Shown piece after piece: positions 28,871-37,225 of a stretch of DNA of 64,000 nucleotides; the stretch's first letter is position 1, and the number at the start of each line of letters is the position of its first letter. Source of the stretch: CAVQEK01 sp964596645 (GTDB lineage: Bacteria; Bacteroidota; Bacteroidia; Cytophagales; Cyclobacteriaceae); NCBI GenBank assembly GCA_964596645.1, contig CAZQVB010000001.1, positions 62,001-126,000 of the forward strand, in the 5' to 3' direction. A program made the translations under genes and the position numbers. Under the pieces are notes generated by a model. That model was not told where the DNA came from. It worked only from the letters and a program-made list of their open reading frames with translations, and ran no database searches.

Positions 28871-29884
28871 ATGAAAATTGCCATGTTGGCGCCCATTGCC
28901 TGGCGCACCCCCCCGCGCCACTATGGCCCCTGGGAACGTGTAACCTCATTACTGACCGAAGCGCTGATAGCGGAAGGCGTCGATGTAACCCTTTTCGCTA
29001 CAGGCGACTCTGAAACCAAGGGAAAATTGGCTGCCACATGCCCACGCGGCTATGAGGAAGACCGCGACGTGGATGCCAAGGTGTGGGAATGCCTGCACAT
29101 CGCACATTGCATGGAGCGCGCGCAGGAGTTTGATATCATCCACAACCAGTTCGACTTTCTGCCACTGAGCTACAGTCGCCTCATCGATACACCACTGATC
29201 ACCACAATTCATGGATTTTCTTCCCCAAGGATCATCCCCGTGTACGAGCGCTACAACGATCGCTGCCACTACATCTCCATCAGCAATGCCGACCGAAGTG
29301 CACGCTTGCGTTATCTCCGCACCGTATATCACGGCATCGATGTGGATCAGTTCACCTTCAGGGCACAAGCCGATGAGCATTCCTACCTGTTGTATTTTGG
29401 CCGCATCCATCCCGACAAAGGCACCGCCGACGCCATAGCCATCGCTAAGGAGGCCGGTATAAAACTGGTTTTGGCGGGCATAGTGCAAGATGAATCGTAC
29501 TACCGGGAGGTGGTGGAGCCGGAGTTGAGGCCGGGCAAATGCGAATTTGTCGGCAGCGCTGATCCCGCGCAGCGCGATGCATTGCTTGGCGGTGCTTTGG
29601 CACTGCTTCACCCCATCGGTTTTGCAGAACCCTTTGGCCTTTCGGTGGTGGAAGCCATGGCCTGCGGCACCCCCGTAATCGCTTACCCCAAAGGCAGTAT
29701 GCCCGAGCTCATTTCCCATGCTAAAGATGGCTTTTTGGTCAGCAATGTAGCAGAGGCTGTAGAGGCTGTACGCAAAGTGGAAAGCATTGATCGTGCTTCC
29801 TGCCGCGACACGGTAGAGACACGATTCACGGTGAAGAAGATGGCTGAGGGCTACCTGGAAGTGTATAGGGAATTGGTGAAATAG
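28871..29884 (+). CDS. Glycosyltransferase family 4
   Basis: GT-B fold retaining glycosyltransferase of 337 residues, cytosolic. The N-terminal acceptor half has the Gly-rich HYGPWERVTSLLTEAL; the C-terminal donor half has YFGRIHPDKG and GFAEPFGLSVVEAMACGTPVIA, which contains the E-x7-E signature of GT4. The closest look is to the small GT4 proteins annotated as UDP-glycosyltransferases in Bacteroidota. No lipopolysaccharide, capsule or glycogen genes are adjacent. It stands alone on the + strand, with a repeat-rich stretch behind it. Confidence 0.9.
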   Translation: MKIAMLAPIAWRTPPRHYGPWERVTSLLTEALIAEGVDVTLFATGDSETKGKLAATCPRGYEEDRDVDAKVWECLHIAHCMERAQEFDIIHNQFDFLPLSYSRLIDTPLITTIHGFSSPRIIPVYERYNDRCHYISISNADRSARLRYLRTVYHGIDVDQFTFRAQADEHSYLLYFGRIHPDKGTADAIAIAKEAGIKLVLAGIVQDESYYREVVEPELRPGKCEFVGSADPAQRDALLGGALALLHPIGFAEPFGLSVVEAMACGTPVIAYPKGSMPELISHAKDGFLVSNVAEAVEAVRKVESIDRASCRDTVETRFTVKKMAEGYLEVYRELVK

Positions 29885-29886
29885 TG

Positions 29887-30006
29887 GGTTGGTAGATTCG
29901 TGGACTCGTAGACTGGTGGTTGAGCGCATAGCTCAAGGCTGAAAGGGAATGGTGGATTGGTAGACTCGTAGATTCGTAAACTCGTGGTTGAGCACATAGC
30001 TGAAAG
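29887..30006. repeat. two imperfect direct repeats of about 55 bp
   Basis: Copy 1 at 29887-29945 and copy 2 at 29954-30006 both run from GG(T/A)TTGGTAGA to CATAGCT...GAAAG. Inside, short TGGTAGA/CTCGTAGA/TTCGTAAA units recur, and a further GTGGATTGGTGGATT lies at 30062-30076. Looks like a decayed short-tandem element in non-coding DNA; no ORF. Confidence 0.6.
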
Positions 30007-30074
30007 TGATTTACACCCTGCCGCACATCCAGGTCATACGAGAGTCGGAATGGCTAGGATAGTGGATTGGTGGA

Positions 30075-31871
30075 TTATTTGTTTGTGCTGCGTAAGGCTT
30101 TTATTTCTTCCTGGAGTGCTTGCTCGGCATTTTTGCAGGCTTCTTCTTTTTCGCTCAACTGCGTGCGCAACTCTGTGACCTGCCGGTGCATCTCTCGCTT
30201 CATTTTTTCCTCCTCCTGTCGCAGCCGTTCCATCTGCTCCTGGGTGGCCGAAATTTCTTCCATATTCTGGCGCAACTCTTCTTCCTGCGCTTTCATCTCT
30301 TCGGCCTTTTCCTGTGTTTCCTGCAGCAGTATGCGCGTCTGCAGGTTTATTTTGCCCACGCGCAGCGACGAAGCGATGCTGGTGGCTACACGCTCTACAA
30401 ACTGAATCTGATGATCTTCCAATTGCTGAAATGAAGCCAACTCAAGCACGCCCTCTACCACACCATCTTCCAGCAGAGGCACAATGATAATGCATGAGGG
30501 TCGCGACTCACCCAGACCCGTCACAATATTGAAATGATCGAATCGGACGTCGGTGATATACGCCGTTTTGGCTTCCTGAAAAACCTGGCCCACCAGGCCT
30601 TCCCCTATTTCTATCCTGCGGCTAAGGTGCTTTTTTCGGTTGAAGGCGTACGCGGCAAGCAGGTCGAGGTGCGGACGTTCACCGGTGTCGTTCATCACAA
30701 AAATGGCTGCCTGACTGGCGCCAAGATAGTCGGCCAATTTGGCCACCAACGCCTCTCCAAGTGCGTTGATGTCGTCGCTGTGCTCTCGCAATATGTCGGC
30801 AAACACGGCCTGGCCTTCGGCAGTCCAGTTGCGCACCTTGTCTTCTTTGGCTACATGCTGTAGCCGGTCGCGCATTTCTATCAGCGCATTGCCGAGGCTG
30901 TCTTGCGCGCTCTTGGGCTGAAACTGATGGTCGAATTCACCACCGCCAATTTTTCGGGCAAACTGCCCAGCATCTTGCAGATAATCAATGAGTTCATTTC
31001 CCATGACATAGATGGGGCTAAAGTCATCATTCTTCACTGCGACCTTGGCGGGAAGGTTGCCGTCGGCTATGCTCCTCAGCATGCCGCCCGACTTCCGCAC
31101 CGCGTGGCCAATATATTTTCTCACCAGCACATATTGCAGCACCACAAGGATCACGAAAATAACGATCCAGACCAGCGCGATATGCCATCCCGGTGATTGT
31201 GCTATTTCGCTCCGTGCCTCCGTCATCCGAGCCTGAAGCAGCTCGTGCACGCGCGCCAGGGCAAATCGCATATTTTCCAGGTGCTGATCGGCCTTGTCTA
31301 TGGCTATATCTTCGTAGCTCAGTGCAGCCATTTCCCCTGCCATTTCCAACGAGTCGCTTTGCTGTACTGCGCTGTCTGCTTCCTCTGTTGCCATATACAC
31401 TTGCTCCACCAGTTCGGGCACCCGCCCATCTTCATTGAGCGACTGCAGTATAAGCTGATGATGGTGGCGAAGCGCCAGGTGCAGGGCCGTTAGGTGCTGA
31501 GCGATCTCCGGATTTTCCGATTTTGCGGGTATTGTATTTTGAATGGCTTTCAATATTGCCTTGCCTTCCTGCAATTGCATGATGCTTTGCAGCCGGTACA
31601 TTTCCAGTCCGTGCATTTCGTACAGCAATTGCAGGCGAAGGGGTCCTTCGCTACTTTCCATCAGCTGCTGCGACAATGTATTGTACACCATCGTTGATTG
31701 CTGCAGGTCTGCAAGCCTTTGCACCTGATGTTGCTGACGCTGAAACAGCAGGAAAAAACAAGCAATTGCAGACAGCACCGAGAGCAGCACGAACAACAGC
31801 AAATAAAGTCGCAGGCTGTTTCTCTGAATGTTTTGGAAATGATCGCTCAAACGATTCCCACCTTCTTTCAT
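30075..31871 (-). CDS. Membrane protein with HAMP and GAF domains and C-terminal coiled coil
   Basis: About 598 residues from the ATG at 31871 (MKEGGNRLSDHF). One transmembrane helix near residues 20-42, a helical periplasmic sensor region to about 225, a second transmembrane helix (IALVWIVIFVILVVLQYVLV), a HAMP-like linker, a GAF domain (about 370-510; EIGEGLVGQVF, ITDVRFDHFNIVTG) and a long coiled coil rich in Gln/Glu (about 520-598). No histidine kinase, GGDEF or methyl-accepting domain follows, so the output is unclear. It may signal by coiled-coil contact with a separate kinase or phosphatase. Confidence 0.82.
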   Translation of the reverse strand: MKEGGNRLSDHFQNIQRNSLRLYLLLFVLLSVLSAIACFFLLFQRQQHQVQRLADLQQSTMVYNTLSQQLMESSEGPLRLQLLYEMHGLEMYRLQSIMQLQEGKAILKAIQNTIPAKSENPEIAQHLTALHLALRHHHQLILQSLNEDGRVPELVEQVYMATEEADSAVQQSDSLEMAGEMAALSYEDIAIDKADQHLENMRFALARVHELLQARMTEARSEIAQSPGWHIALVWIVIFVILVVLQYVLVRKYIGHAVRKSGGMLRSIADGNLPAKVAVKNDDFSPIYVMGNELIDYLQDAGQFARKIGGGEFDHQFQPKSAQDSLGNALIEMRDRLQHVAKEDKVRNWTAEGQAVFADILREHSDDINALGEALVAKLADYLGASQAAIFVMNDTGERPHLDLLAAYAFNRKKHLSRRIEIGEGLVGQVFQEAKTAYITDVRFDHFNIVTGLGESRPSCIIIVPLLEDGVVEGVLELASFQQLEDHQIQFVERVATSIASSLRVGKINLQTRILLQETQEKAEEMKAQEEELRQNMEEISATQEQMERLRQEEEKMKREMHRQVTELRTQLSEKEEACKNAEQALQEEIKALRSTNK

Positions 31872-32023
31872 GACCTGGTCTTTTACCAAAAAATGCTCTT
31901 TTTTAAAAAAATCGAAATTAGCGGTTGGCCGCAAAACTAATCGGTGATTTGTAGCCAAAACCTACATAAAAGGGAAATGGAATTGAAAAGGGTGCGTGAG
32001 AAAAAGGGCTCAGCAGTTATTAC

Positions 32024-32238
32024 GCCCTTTCAGGGCTTTAGACGGGTGCCTTAGACGAGGGGCTTTGCCCATCGATGGCAGATGGCGCCCTTTCAGGGCT
32101 ATGTGCGATGGACTGTGCCCGTCGTTAGGGGATGGCGCCCTTTTCAGGGCTGGGGACAGGCAAGCCCCGAAGGGGTGAAATACACCATCGATGGGCACCG
32201 CCCTTCGAGCAAGCAAGAAGAGCAAAGCCCTGAAAGGG
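32024..32238. repeat. cluster of GCCCTTTCAGGGC-type palindromic repeats
   Basis: Hairpin cores GCCCT-TTC-AGGGC at 32024-32036 and 32087-32099, a one-base-longer copy at 32137-32150, related GCCCCGAAGGGG at 32164-32175, and an inverted copy GCCCTGAAAGGG at 32227-32238. ATCGATGG/CCATCGAT segments lie between them. Spacing is irregular, unlike CRISPR. It resembles dispersed REP-like elements of Bacteroidota genomes. Confidence 0.7.
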
Positions 32239-32314
32239 TGAGATAGTTATCCCTGTCGGAGAGCGGCGGAGAACTCGCACTTCCGGGTGCGTATCATATC
32301 ACAGTAAAGGCAGA

Positions 32315-32344
32315 AGGGCTTAGCCATCAGTGAGGCTAAGCCCT
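32315..32344 (-). terminator. perfect 11-bp stem-loop downstream of tonB
   Basis: AGGGCTTAGCC (32315-32325) pairs with GGCTAAGCCCT (32334-32344) around an 8-base loop, 35 bases beyond the tonB stop on the minus strand. No U-tract, so it may be a 3'-end stabiliser or one more member of the repeat cluster. Confidence 0.45.
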
Positions 32345-32378
32345 GGAAAAACTACCTATTACCATTGAATAACCAAAC

Positions 32379-33053
32379 CTATTTCAGTTGAAAAAACACC
32401 GGGATGGCCATTCGTACGCGCACAGGAACTCCGCGCTGCTTGCCGGGCGACCACTTCGGCGACTGGCTCAGCACGCGCATCACTTCCTCATCGCAGCCAT
32501 AGCCGAGCCCTTTTTGTATCCGAATGTCAGTGAGTGCGCCGTCTTTCTCTACGATGAACTGAACGAAAACTTTACCTTCCACATCAAAGCGCTTGGCCTC
32601 TTTGGGGTACTTCACATTTTCGGCCAGATATTTATAAAAACCTGCATAACCATCGCCGCCGAAGGAGGGCATAGTCTCGGCGATGATCACCGCCTCTTCC
32701 GCCACTTCCCTGGCTTCCGGTTCTTCTACAAACACCACGTCCTCCATCACAGTAGTTTCTACGAAGTCGATGTCAACAACCAACTCGTCAACATCAATCT
32801 CTTCATTATCATCTACCTCTACAAGCTTCACCACCTGTGCCGGTGGTGGCATTTTGGGTGTGTGCACAGTAGGCATGATCTCTACTTCAAATGGGTCGTG
32901 GCCAGAATTTGAAAAATCGACTGTAGGGTCATTACTGTTAAACTTCCACTCAAAGGCGGTGAGCACGAGCGTCAGGCTCAGCACCATGCCGATGTTGAAA
33001 AACAGGGCGTACTTCTTCCGCATATCCAACTTTGGATTTTTCTTAGCTTCCAT
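32379..33053 (-). CDS. tonB: Energy transducer TonB
   Basis: Inner-membrane-anchored protein that transmits proton-motive force to TonB-dependent receptors such as the SusC proteins here. 224 residues: a cytosolic N-terminus with KYALFFNIGMVLSLTLVLTAF as the membrane anchor (about 14-34), an acidic periplasmic linker rich in Val/Glu/Asp instead of the usual Pro-Lys, and the C-terminal TonB domain (about 140-224; YPKEAKRFDVEGKVFVQFIVEKDG). No ExbB/ExbD gene is adjacent. It may share a transcript with the upstream small membrane protein and sigma factor. Confidence 0.93.
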   Translation of the reverse strand: MEAKKNPKLDMRKKYALFFNIGMVLSLTLVLTAFEWKFNSNDPTVDFSNSGHDPFEVEIMPTVHTPKMPPPAQVVKLVEVDDNEEIDVDELVVDIDFVETTVMEDVVFVEEPEAREVAEEAVIIAETMPSFGGDGYAGFYKYLAENVKYPKEAKRFDVEGKVFVQFIVEKDGALTDIRIQKGLGYGCDEEVMRVLSQSPKWSPGKQRGVPVRVRMAIPVFFQLK

Positions 33054-33127
33054 TGTCTTACTTTTTAAAGGTGAATAATTGTGAATGTGAAAAGCCGGGG
33101 CCCCTGGTTTTTCTTATTTAATAGTCA

Positions 33128-33394
33128 TTAATACATGATATCAAGCTGATCTTTATTTTCTACGTGTTCGGTAGAATCGGCTGGTGTAGGCTGCTGCTGC
33201 TGTGCCGGTTCGCTGCGGTTGAGCAGGGCCAGCAGGCCTATGGTGATCACGATCACCACGCCCACCAGCACCAGCATGCCGCGGGTGCGCCGCCTGCGCT
33301 GGTGCTCCTCCAACAGCGACAGGTAATCCTTATGCTGCTCTATACGCCCCTGCGTAAACTGCTGACGGCGAAGCCTTATATCAAATTTTGTCAT
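33128..33394 (-). CDS. Small single-pass membrane protein, unknown function
   Basis: 88 residues. A basic, Arg/Gln-rich N-terminus (1-38) is followed by one transmembrane helix (about 40-60; MLVLVGVVIVITIGLLALL) and an acidic Gln/Pro tail. Its ATG overlaps the stop of the upstream ECF sigma gene by four bases (ATGA), so it is co-translated with it. Position and topology suit a small anti-sigma factor or sigma-associated membrane anchor, but no known anti-sigma domain is visible. Confidence 0.75.
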   Translation of the reverse strand: MTKFDIRLRRQQFTQGRIEQHKDYLSLLEEHQRRRRTRGMLVLVGVVIVITIGLLALLNRSEPAQQQQPTPADSTEHVENKDQLDIMY

Positions 33395-33987
33395 GTCGCC
33401 CCCTTTATCATTTCTTTCAGCCGCTCTACCGCGCGGTATGTCCGCATTTTGGCAGTAGCTTCTCCTATTTCCAATATGTAACCCATCTCTTCGAAAGTGC
33501 GCTCCTCAAAGTACCGCAACTGAATGGCCTCCACATCGCGCTCGCTGAGCTTCTTCATGGCAGCCACCAGCAAAGCCAACTGTGGCGACTGCGCTCCGGC
33601 CGGCTCCTCCCCCACCACCAGGCGCTGCACCACCTCTTCTTCCAGACTAAACACCTGCCTCCTCTTCTTGCTGCGGTAGTAGTTAAGCACTTCATTGCTC
33701 GCAATGCGATACAGCCATGCCGAAAATGGTACCCCTTTATATTTGAATTTTTTAATGTGCCTCAAGGCAGCAAAGAACGTTTGCGAGGTCAGGTCGGCCG
33801 TGATGTCTTCATCGTCGGTGCGGCGATAAATAAAGCGAAACATGGTGGCGAAGTATTTATCGTAAAGCACCTGAAAATGCTTTAAGTCCTGCTGCGCCTG
33901 CTTTATCTGTTGCAGCTCTTGCTGTAGCTCCTCCTCGCTTATGGTTCTTCGCGTTTCTATTGCCTCTCGTTTTGTTGTATCCCTAAT
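33391..33987 (-). CDS. ECF RNA polymerase sigma-70 factor (start uncertain)
   Basis: Region 2 is seen in YDKYFATMFRFIYRRTDDEDITADLTSQTFFAAL and region 4 in LSERDVEAIQLRYFEERTFEEMGYILEIGEATAKMRTYRA. The frame stays open to an ATG at 34110, but that would overlap the divergent marR gene and lie upstream of a possible -7 box at 34001-34008. No ATG or GTG sits between there and region 2, so an unusual start such as ATT at 33985-33987 is a guess. It is translationally coupled to the 88-residue membrane protein and followed by tonB. Confidence 0.82.
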   Translation of the reverse strand: MRDTTKREAIETRRTISEEELQQELQQIKQAQQDLKHFQVLYDKYFATMFRFIYRRTDDEDITADLTSQTFFAALRHIKKFKYKGVPFSAWLYRIASNEVLNYYRSKKRRQVFSLEEEVVQRLVVGEEPAGAQSPQLALLVAAMKKLSERDVEAIQLRYFEERTFEEMGYILEIGEATAKMRTYRAVERLKEMIKGAT

Positions 33988-34000
33988 GCAGGCCTGCAGG

Positions 34001-34008
34001 CAAAAGTA
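34001..34008 (-). promoter_or_regulatory. candidate -7 element for the ECF sigma gene
   Basis: On the minus strand this reads TACTTTTG, fitting TAnnTTTG. A TTTG lies 23 bases further upstream on that strand (34032-34035), slightly longer than the usual 19-21 spacing. Confidence 0.3.
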
Positions 34009-34048
34009 ACAGCTCGTGAAAAAAACTTTGTCAAAAGTGAAACATTGT

Positions 34049-34543
34049 ATGGACATTAAATGTATATACACACAATTGAACAAAGTGATTGTGAAAATCG
34101 AAGAGGCCATACGTCAAAGCACATTTAAGAGTGAGCGGCACAAGATGGTGGTGAATCTGCACTACACCGGTTGTTGGCTGAGGCGCCGTGAGGGTGAAAT
34201 TTTCAAAAAACACGGCATATCCAGTCAGCAGTTCAATGTATTGCGCATTTTGAAGGGTCAGGCACCAAAGCCGGTGAGCCTTAGTGATGTGAAAGACAGA
34301 ATGATTGATAAAGAATCGAATGTGTCGAGGCTGGTTGACAAGCTGTGCCACGCACAACTGGCGCATCGGGAACAATGCCCCGATGACCGGCGGCAGGTTA
34401 ACATCACAATCACCGATAAGGGCTTAGATCTGTTGGCCGATATTGACCCGCAGATGGAAAAGCTGAAAAGCACACTGAATAGCCTGAGCGAATCCGAGAC
34501 AAGAACACTCAACACCTTGTTGGACAAGCTCAGATCGGAATGA
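34049..34543 (+). CDS. MarR family transcriptional regulator
   Basis: Winged-helix regulator of about 164 residues. Motifs: YTGCWLRRREGEIFKKHGISSQQFNVLRILKG, then the recognition helix SLSDVKDRMIDKESNVSRLVDKL and the beta wing with Asp-Arg-Arg (CPDDRRQVNITITDKG). The ATG at 34049 is taken; ATG 34016 or GTG 34091 are also possible, and homologues would support the shorter form. It precedes pirin and YceI genes on the same strand, a combination often seen in Bacteroidota, where the MarR protein probably controls the two downstream genes. Confidence 0.87.
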   Translation: MDIKCIYTQLNKVIVKIEEAIRQSTFKSERHKMVVNLHYTGCWLRRREGEIFKKHGISSQQFNVLRILKGQAPKPVSLSDVKDRMIDKESNVSRLVDKLCHAQLAHREQCPDDRRQVNITITDKGLDLLADIDPQMEKLKSTLNSLSESETRTLNTLLDKLRSE

Positions 34544-34573
34544 ACAAATATTGAAAGATAAAAAGGAGGAAAT

Positions 34574-35296
34574 ATGTCGACAGTGAAAACACAACATGTA
34601 CTGCACAAAGCCGGTACACGCGGCAGAGCCGATCACGGCTGGCTGCTGAGCCATCACACATTCAGTTTTGCCCGCTACTACGATCCGGAGCGTGTGCACT
34701 TTGGGGCATTGCGCGTGCTCAACGACGACATCGTACAAGCCGGGCGCGGTTTTGGCGAACATCCGCACGACAACATGGAGATCATCAGCATACCGCTGTC
34801 GGGTTCGCTGGCGCACAAAGACAGCACCGGCAACACCAGAGAAATAAAGCAGGGCGAGGTGCAGATCATGACGGCAGGTACCGGACTGACGCATTCGGAG
34901 TTTAATTACTCCAAGACAGACCCTGTAAACTTTCTACAGATCTGGATTTTGCCAAAGAACAAAAACATATCGCCGCGCTACGATCAAAAGCGCTTCGATT
35001 TATTAAAGAACAAAAATAAGTTCGTGACAGTAGTGTCGCCGACAGATGATGATGCGCTTTGGATCAATCAGGATGCGTATTTGTCGCTTGGCGTATTTGA
35101 CGCAGGTCAACATGTGCGCTACACGCCGCACAAAGCCGACAATGGTGTATATGCCTTTGTGCTCGATGGTGAGGCAGAAATTGATGGCCAGCCGCTTCAG
35201 CAACGCGACGGGCTGGGATTGGTGGATGTAGACACTATTGATGTGAAAACCCACACCGACCTGCATCTGCTGCTGATAGAAGTGCCCATGCTTTAA
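34574..35296 (+). CDS. Pirin family protein (YhaK-like bicupin)
   Basis: 240-residue bicupin. The N-terminal cupin holds the metal ligands HPHDNMEI and HSE (GTGLTHSEFN); the C-terminal cupin is shorter and lacks the metal set. By family it may act as a redox-sensing protein or quercetinase-like dioxygenase. It begins 30 bases after marR and is followed by yceI, so it probably belongs to a MarR-controlled stress operon. A GGAGGAAAT stretch just before the ATG resembles a Shine-Dalgarno site, uncommon for this phylum. Confidence 0.9.
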   Translation: MSTVKTQHVLHKAGTRGRADHGWLLSHHTFSFARYYDPERVHFGALRVLNDDIVQAGRGFGEHPHDNMEIISIPLSGSLAHKDSTGNTREIKQGEVQIMTAGTGLTHSEFNYSKTDPVNFLQIWILPKNKNISPRYDQKRFDLLKNKNKFVTVVSPTDDDALWINQDAYLSLGVFDAGQHVRYTPHKADNGVYAFVLDGEAEIDGQPLQQRDGLGLVDVDTIDVKTHTDLHLLLIEVPML

Positions 35297-35331
35297 TTAA
35301 AATTTTAATAGAACCAATAAATAAACAAACC

Positions 35332-35940
35332 ATGAAAAGGATGACAAAAATGATGAGTATGGTGGCAGCAGCTGCCTTTACAACGTTTGCGGCGCAAGCC
35401 AGACCTCAGGAAACAACCGAGGTGTACAGAGTAGATACTAAAGAAAGCTCTGTAGAGTGGACAGGCAAGAAAGTGACAGGCGAGCACACCGGCCACATCC
35501 ATCTGAAATCGGGGCAATTGGAGATGCAAGGCAACAAGCCCACTGGCGGCACCTTTGTTATTGACATGCCATCGCTCTCCAACACAGACCTGGAAGACAA
35601 GGAAATGAATCAAAAACTGGTGGGACACCTCAAATCCGATGATTTCTTCGGTGTAGACAAGCATCCCACTTCTACTTTGGTAATCAAAGACGTAGTGGCC
35701 AAAGGTGGCAATGAGTATCTGCTGAAAGGCGATATTACCATAAAGGGAATCACCGAGCCCATTGAGTTCCCGGCTACCATACAGGTAAATGGCAAGGAAG
35801 TGACCGCCAAAGGCAACATTACCATAGATCGTGCAAAGCACGATGTGCGCTATGGATCAGGCTCGTTTTTCGACAACCTGGGCGATAAAATGATCTATGA
35901 CGAATTTGATCTGGCGGTAGATCTGGTCATGAAAAAATAA
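35332..35940 (+). CDS. YceI family periplasmic lipid-binding-like protein
   Basis: 202 residues with a signal peptide (about 1-24, TFAAQA). YceI lipocalin-like barrel: VYRVDTKESSVEWTGKKVTGEHTGHI, SLSNTDLEDKEMNQKLVGHLKSDDFF and the repeated TIKGITEPIEFPATI. Family members bind isoprenoid chains in the periplasm and often accompany stress or redox regulators. It follows the pirin gene by 35 bases, and a clear Rho-independent terminator lies about 90 bases after the stop. Confidence 0.92.
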   Translation: MKRMTKMMSMVAAAAFTTFAAQARPQETTEVYRVDTKESSVEWTGKKVTGEHTGHIHLKSGQLEMQGNKPTGGTFVIDMPSLSNTDLEDKEMNQKLVGHLKSDDFFGVDKHPTSTLVIKDVVAKGGNEYLLKGDITIKGITEPIEFPATIQVNGKEVTAKGNITIDRAKHDVRYGSGSFFDNLGDKMIYDEFDLAVDLVMKK

Positions 35941-36031
35941 GTGTGGTATGCCGGCGACAGCGTATGCCGCTCGCTCAGCAGGCGCTATACTCCATGCAGC
36001 GCCGGCACATATTTGTACTGCTAAAAAGCAA

Positions 36032-36064
36032 AATCCCGAAGGATGTTTACTTCGGGATTTTTTT
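36032..36064 (+). terminator. Rho-independent terminator of the marR-pirin-yceI operon
   Basis: AATCCCGAAG (36032-36041) pairs with CTTCGGGATT (36050-36059) around an 8-base loop, followed by a run of T (36058-36064). Confidence 0.9.
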
Positions 36065-36196
36065 GTGCTTGAACAAGGCAAGTGCAATGGCCTGTGATAT
36101 AGCCGGTTAATCAATTAAAGCCTTTTACTTTTCATCTGTAATGTTTGCTGACTTTTGTAGTACAATTTTTTGGCTGTGAGCCGATAGATTCACAGC

Positions 36197-37063
36197 ATGA
36201 ATGACGTAAGAACCCAAGACATCATCATGACCGCCTACGATGAACTCATCGCACCGAGGCTGCGCGTGCACAGGGCGCTGCCGATGCCGGTCAGAAACCG
36301 AATCGATCCCATCATGCTCTTCGACCATATAGGGCCTACCTTTTTGCGCCCCGGGGAGAGCATTCACGTGCCGCCGCATCCGCACAGAGGCTTCGAGCCA
36401 GTCACCATTTTGCTGGAAGGTTGCATACACCACTACGACTCTTACGACACCGTCACCTCCATAAAAAGTGGTGATGTACAGTGGCTTACGGCAGGCTCCG
36501 GCATGGTACACAAGGAGCGGCTATGCGCAGCTGACCAGTCGCGCGGCGGAGTGGTTCACGCTATTCAGTTTTGGCTCAACCTGCCTGCCAACAAAAAAAT
36601 GTGCCAGCCCAATGTGCAGGGCATCACGGCCGATTCCATTCCGGTGATTCGTGAAGATGAAGGACGTATTCTTACCAGACTGATCGCAGGCAGGCTTTAT
36701 GGACAAAAGGGCGCTGCTGATACGCAAACGCCCATTACCGTGGCCCATGTGCGTATGGAGGCGGGCAGCGAAACTACCCTGCCCCTGCCGGCCCACTATA
36801 ACGCTTTCTATTATATAATAGAGGGTGAATTTTTGACGGAGAACGATGAGTTGGCCGGTCCGCGCGATCTTGTTGTTTTTCACAACGATGGCAATGAGCT
36901 GCCCCTTCGATCTCTTACCAGCGGACAAGTGTTGGTGATTGGCGCTGCACCCATCAAAGAGCCTGTGGCGGCTTACGGCACGTTTATCATGAACCGCTTT
37001 CCGGAACTGCAACAGGCCATCAGCGACTATGAAACCGGAAAAATGGGCACTTTGACCATTTGA
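36197..37063 (+). CDS. Pirin family protein, second paralogue
   Basis: 288-residue bicupin of the classical pirin type. Metal ligands in the N-terminal cupin are HPHRGFEPV (two His), His in GCIHHYDSY and His-Lys-Glu in GSGMVHKE. The C-terminal pirin domain carries LPLPAHYNAFYYIIEGEF. It differs clearly in sequence from the pirin encoded at 34574. It lies after the yceI terminator, so it is transcribed separately. Function beyond the fold (redox-dependent regulator or quercetin-2,3-dioxygenase-like) cannot be fixed from sequence. Confidence 0.9.
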   Translation: MNDVRTQDIIMTAYDELIAPRLRVHRALPMPVRNRIDPIMLFDHIGPTFLRPGESIHVPPHPHRGFEPVTILLEGCIHHYDSYDTVTSIKSGDVQWLTAGSGMVHKERLCAADQSRGGVVHAIQFWLNLPANKKMCQPNVQGITADSIPVIREDEGRILTRLIAGRLYGQKGAADTQTPITVAHVRMEAGSETTLPLPAHYNAFYYIIEGEFLTENDELAGPRDLVVFHNDGNELPLRSLTSGQVLVIGAAPIKEPVAAYGTFIMNRFPELQQAISDYETGKMGTLTI

Positions 37064-37225
37064 TCGCTACACACAGCTTTTAGGTCAACACCTATGGATA
37101 GACACCACTCCCTATCCATTTGAAATATTCCCCTGCTCCCTTCAGGAAAATGCTGCAATGTTCAGTGCGGCCATCCTCATTATTGTAAACACATAAAAGC
37201 CCGCCGGCTCAGTGTCGGTTGCGTG

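Larger units (their letters stand above)
31872..32378. other. 507-bp non-coding stretch with dispersed repeats
   Basis: Between the GAF protein gene and tonB, both on the minus strand. It holds the repeat cluster at 32024-32238 and the hairpin at 32315-32344. No ORF with coding character was seen. Confidence 0.7.

Noticed and set aside
32024..32238. CRISPR array
   Set aside because: Repeats are short palindromes of varying length and orientation with irregular spacing, and no cas genes are near.
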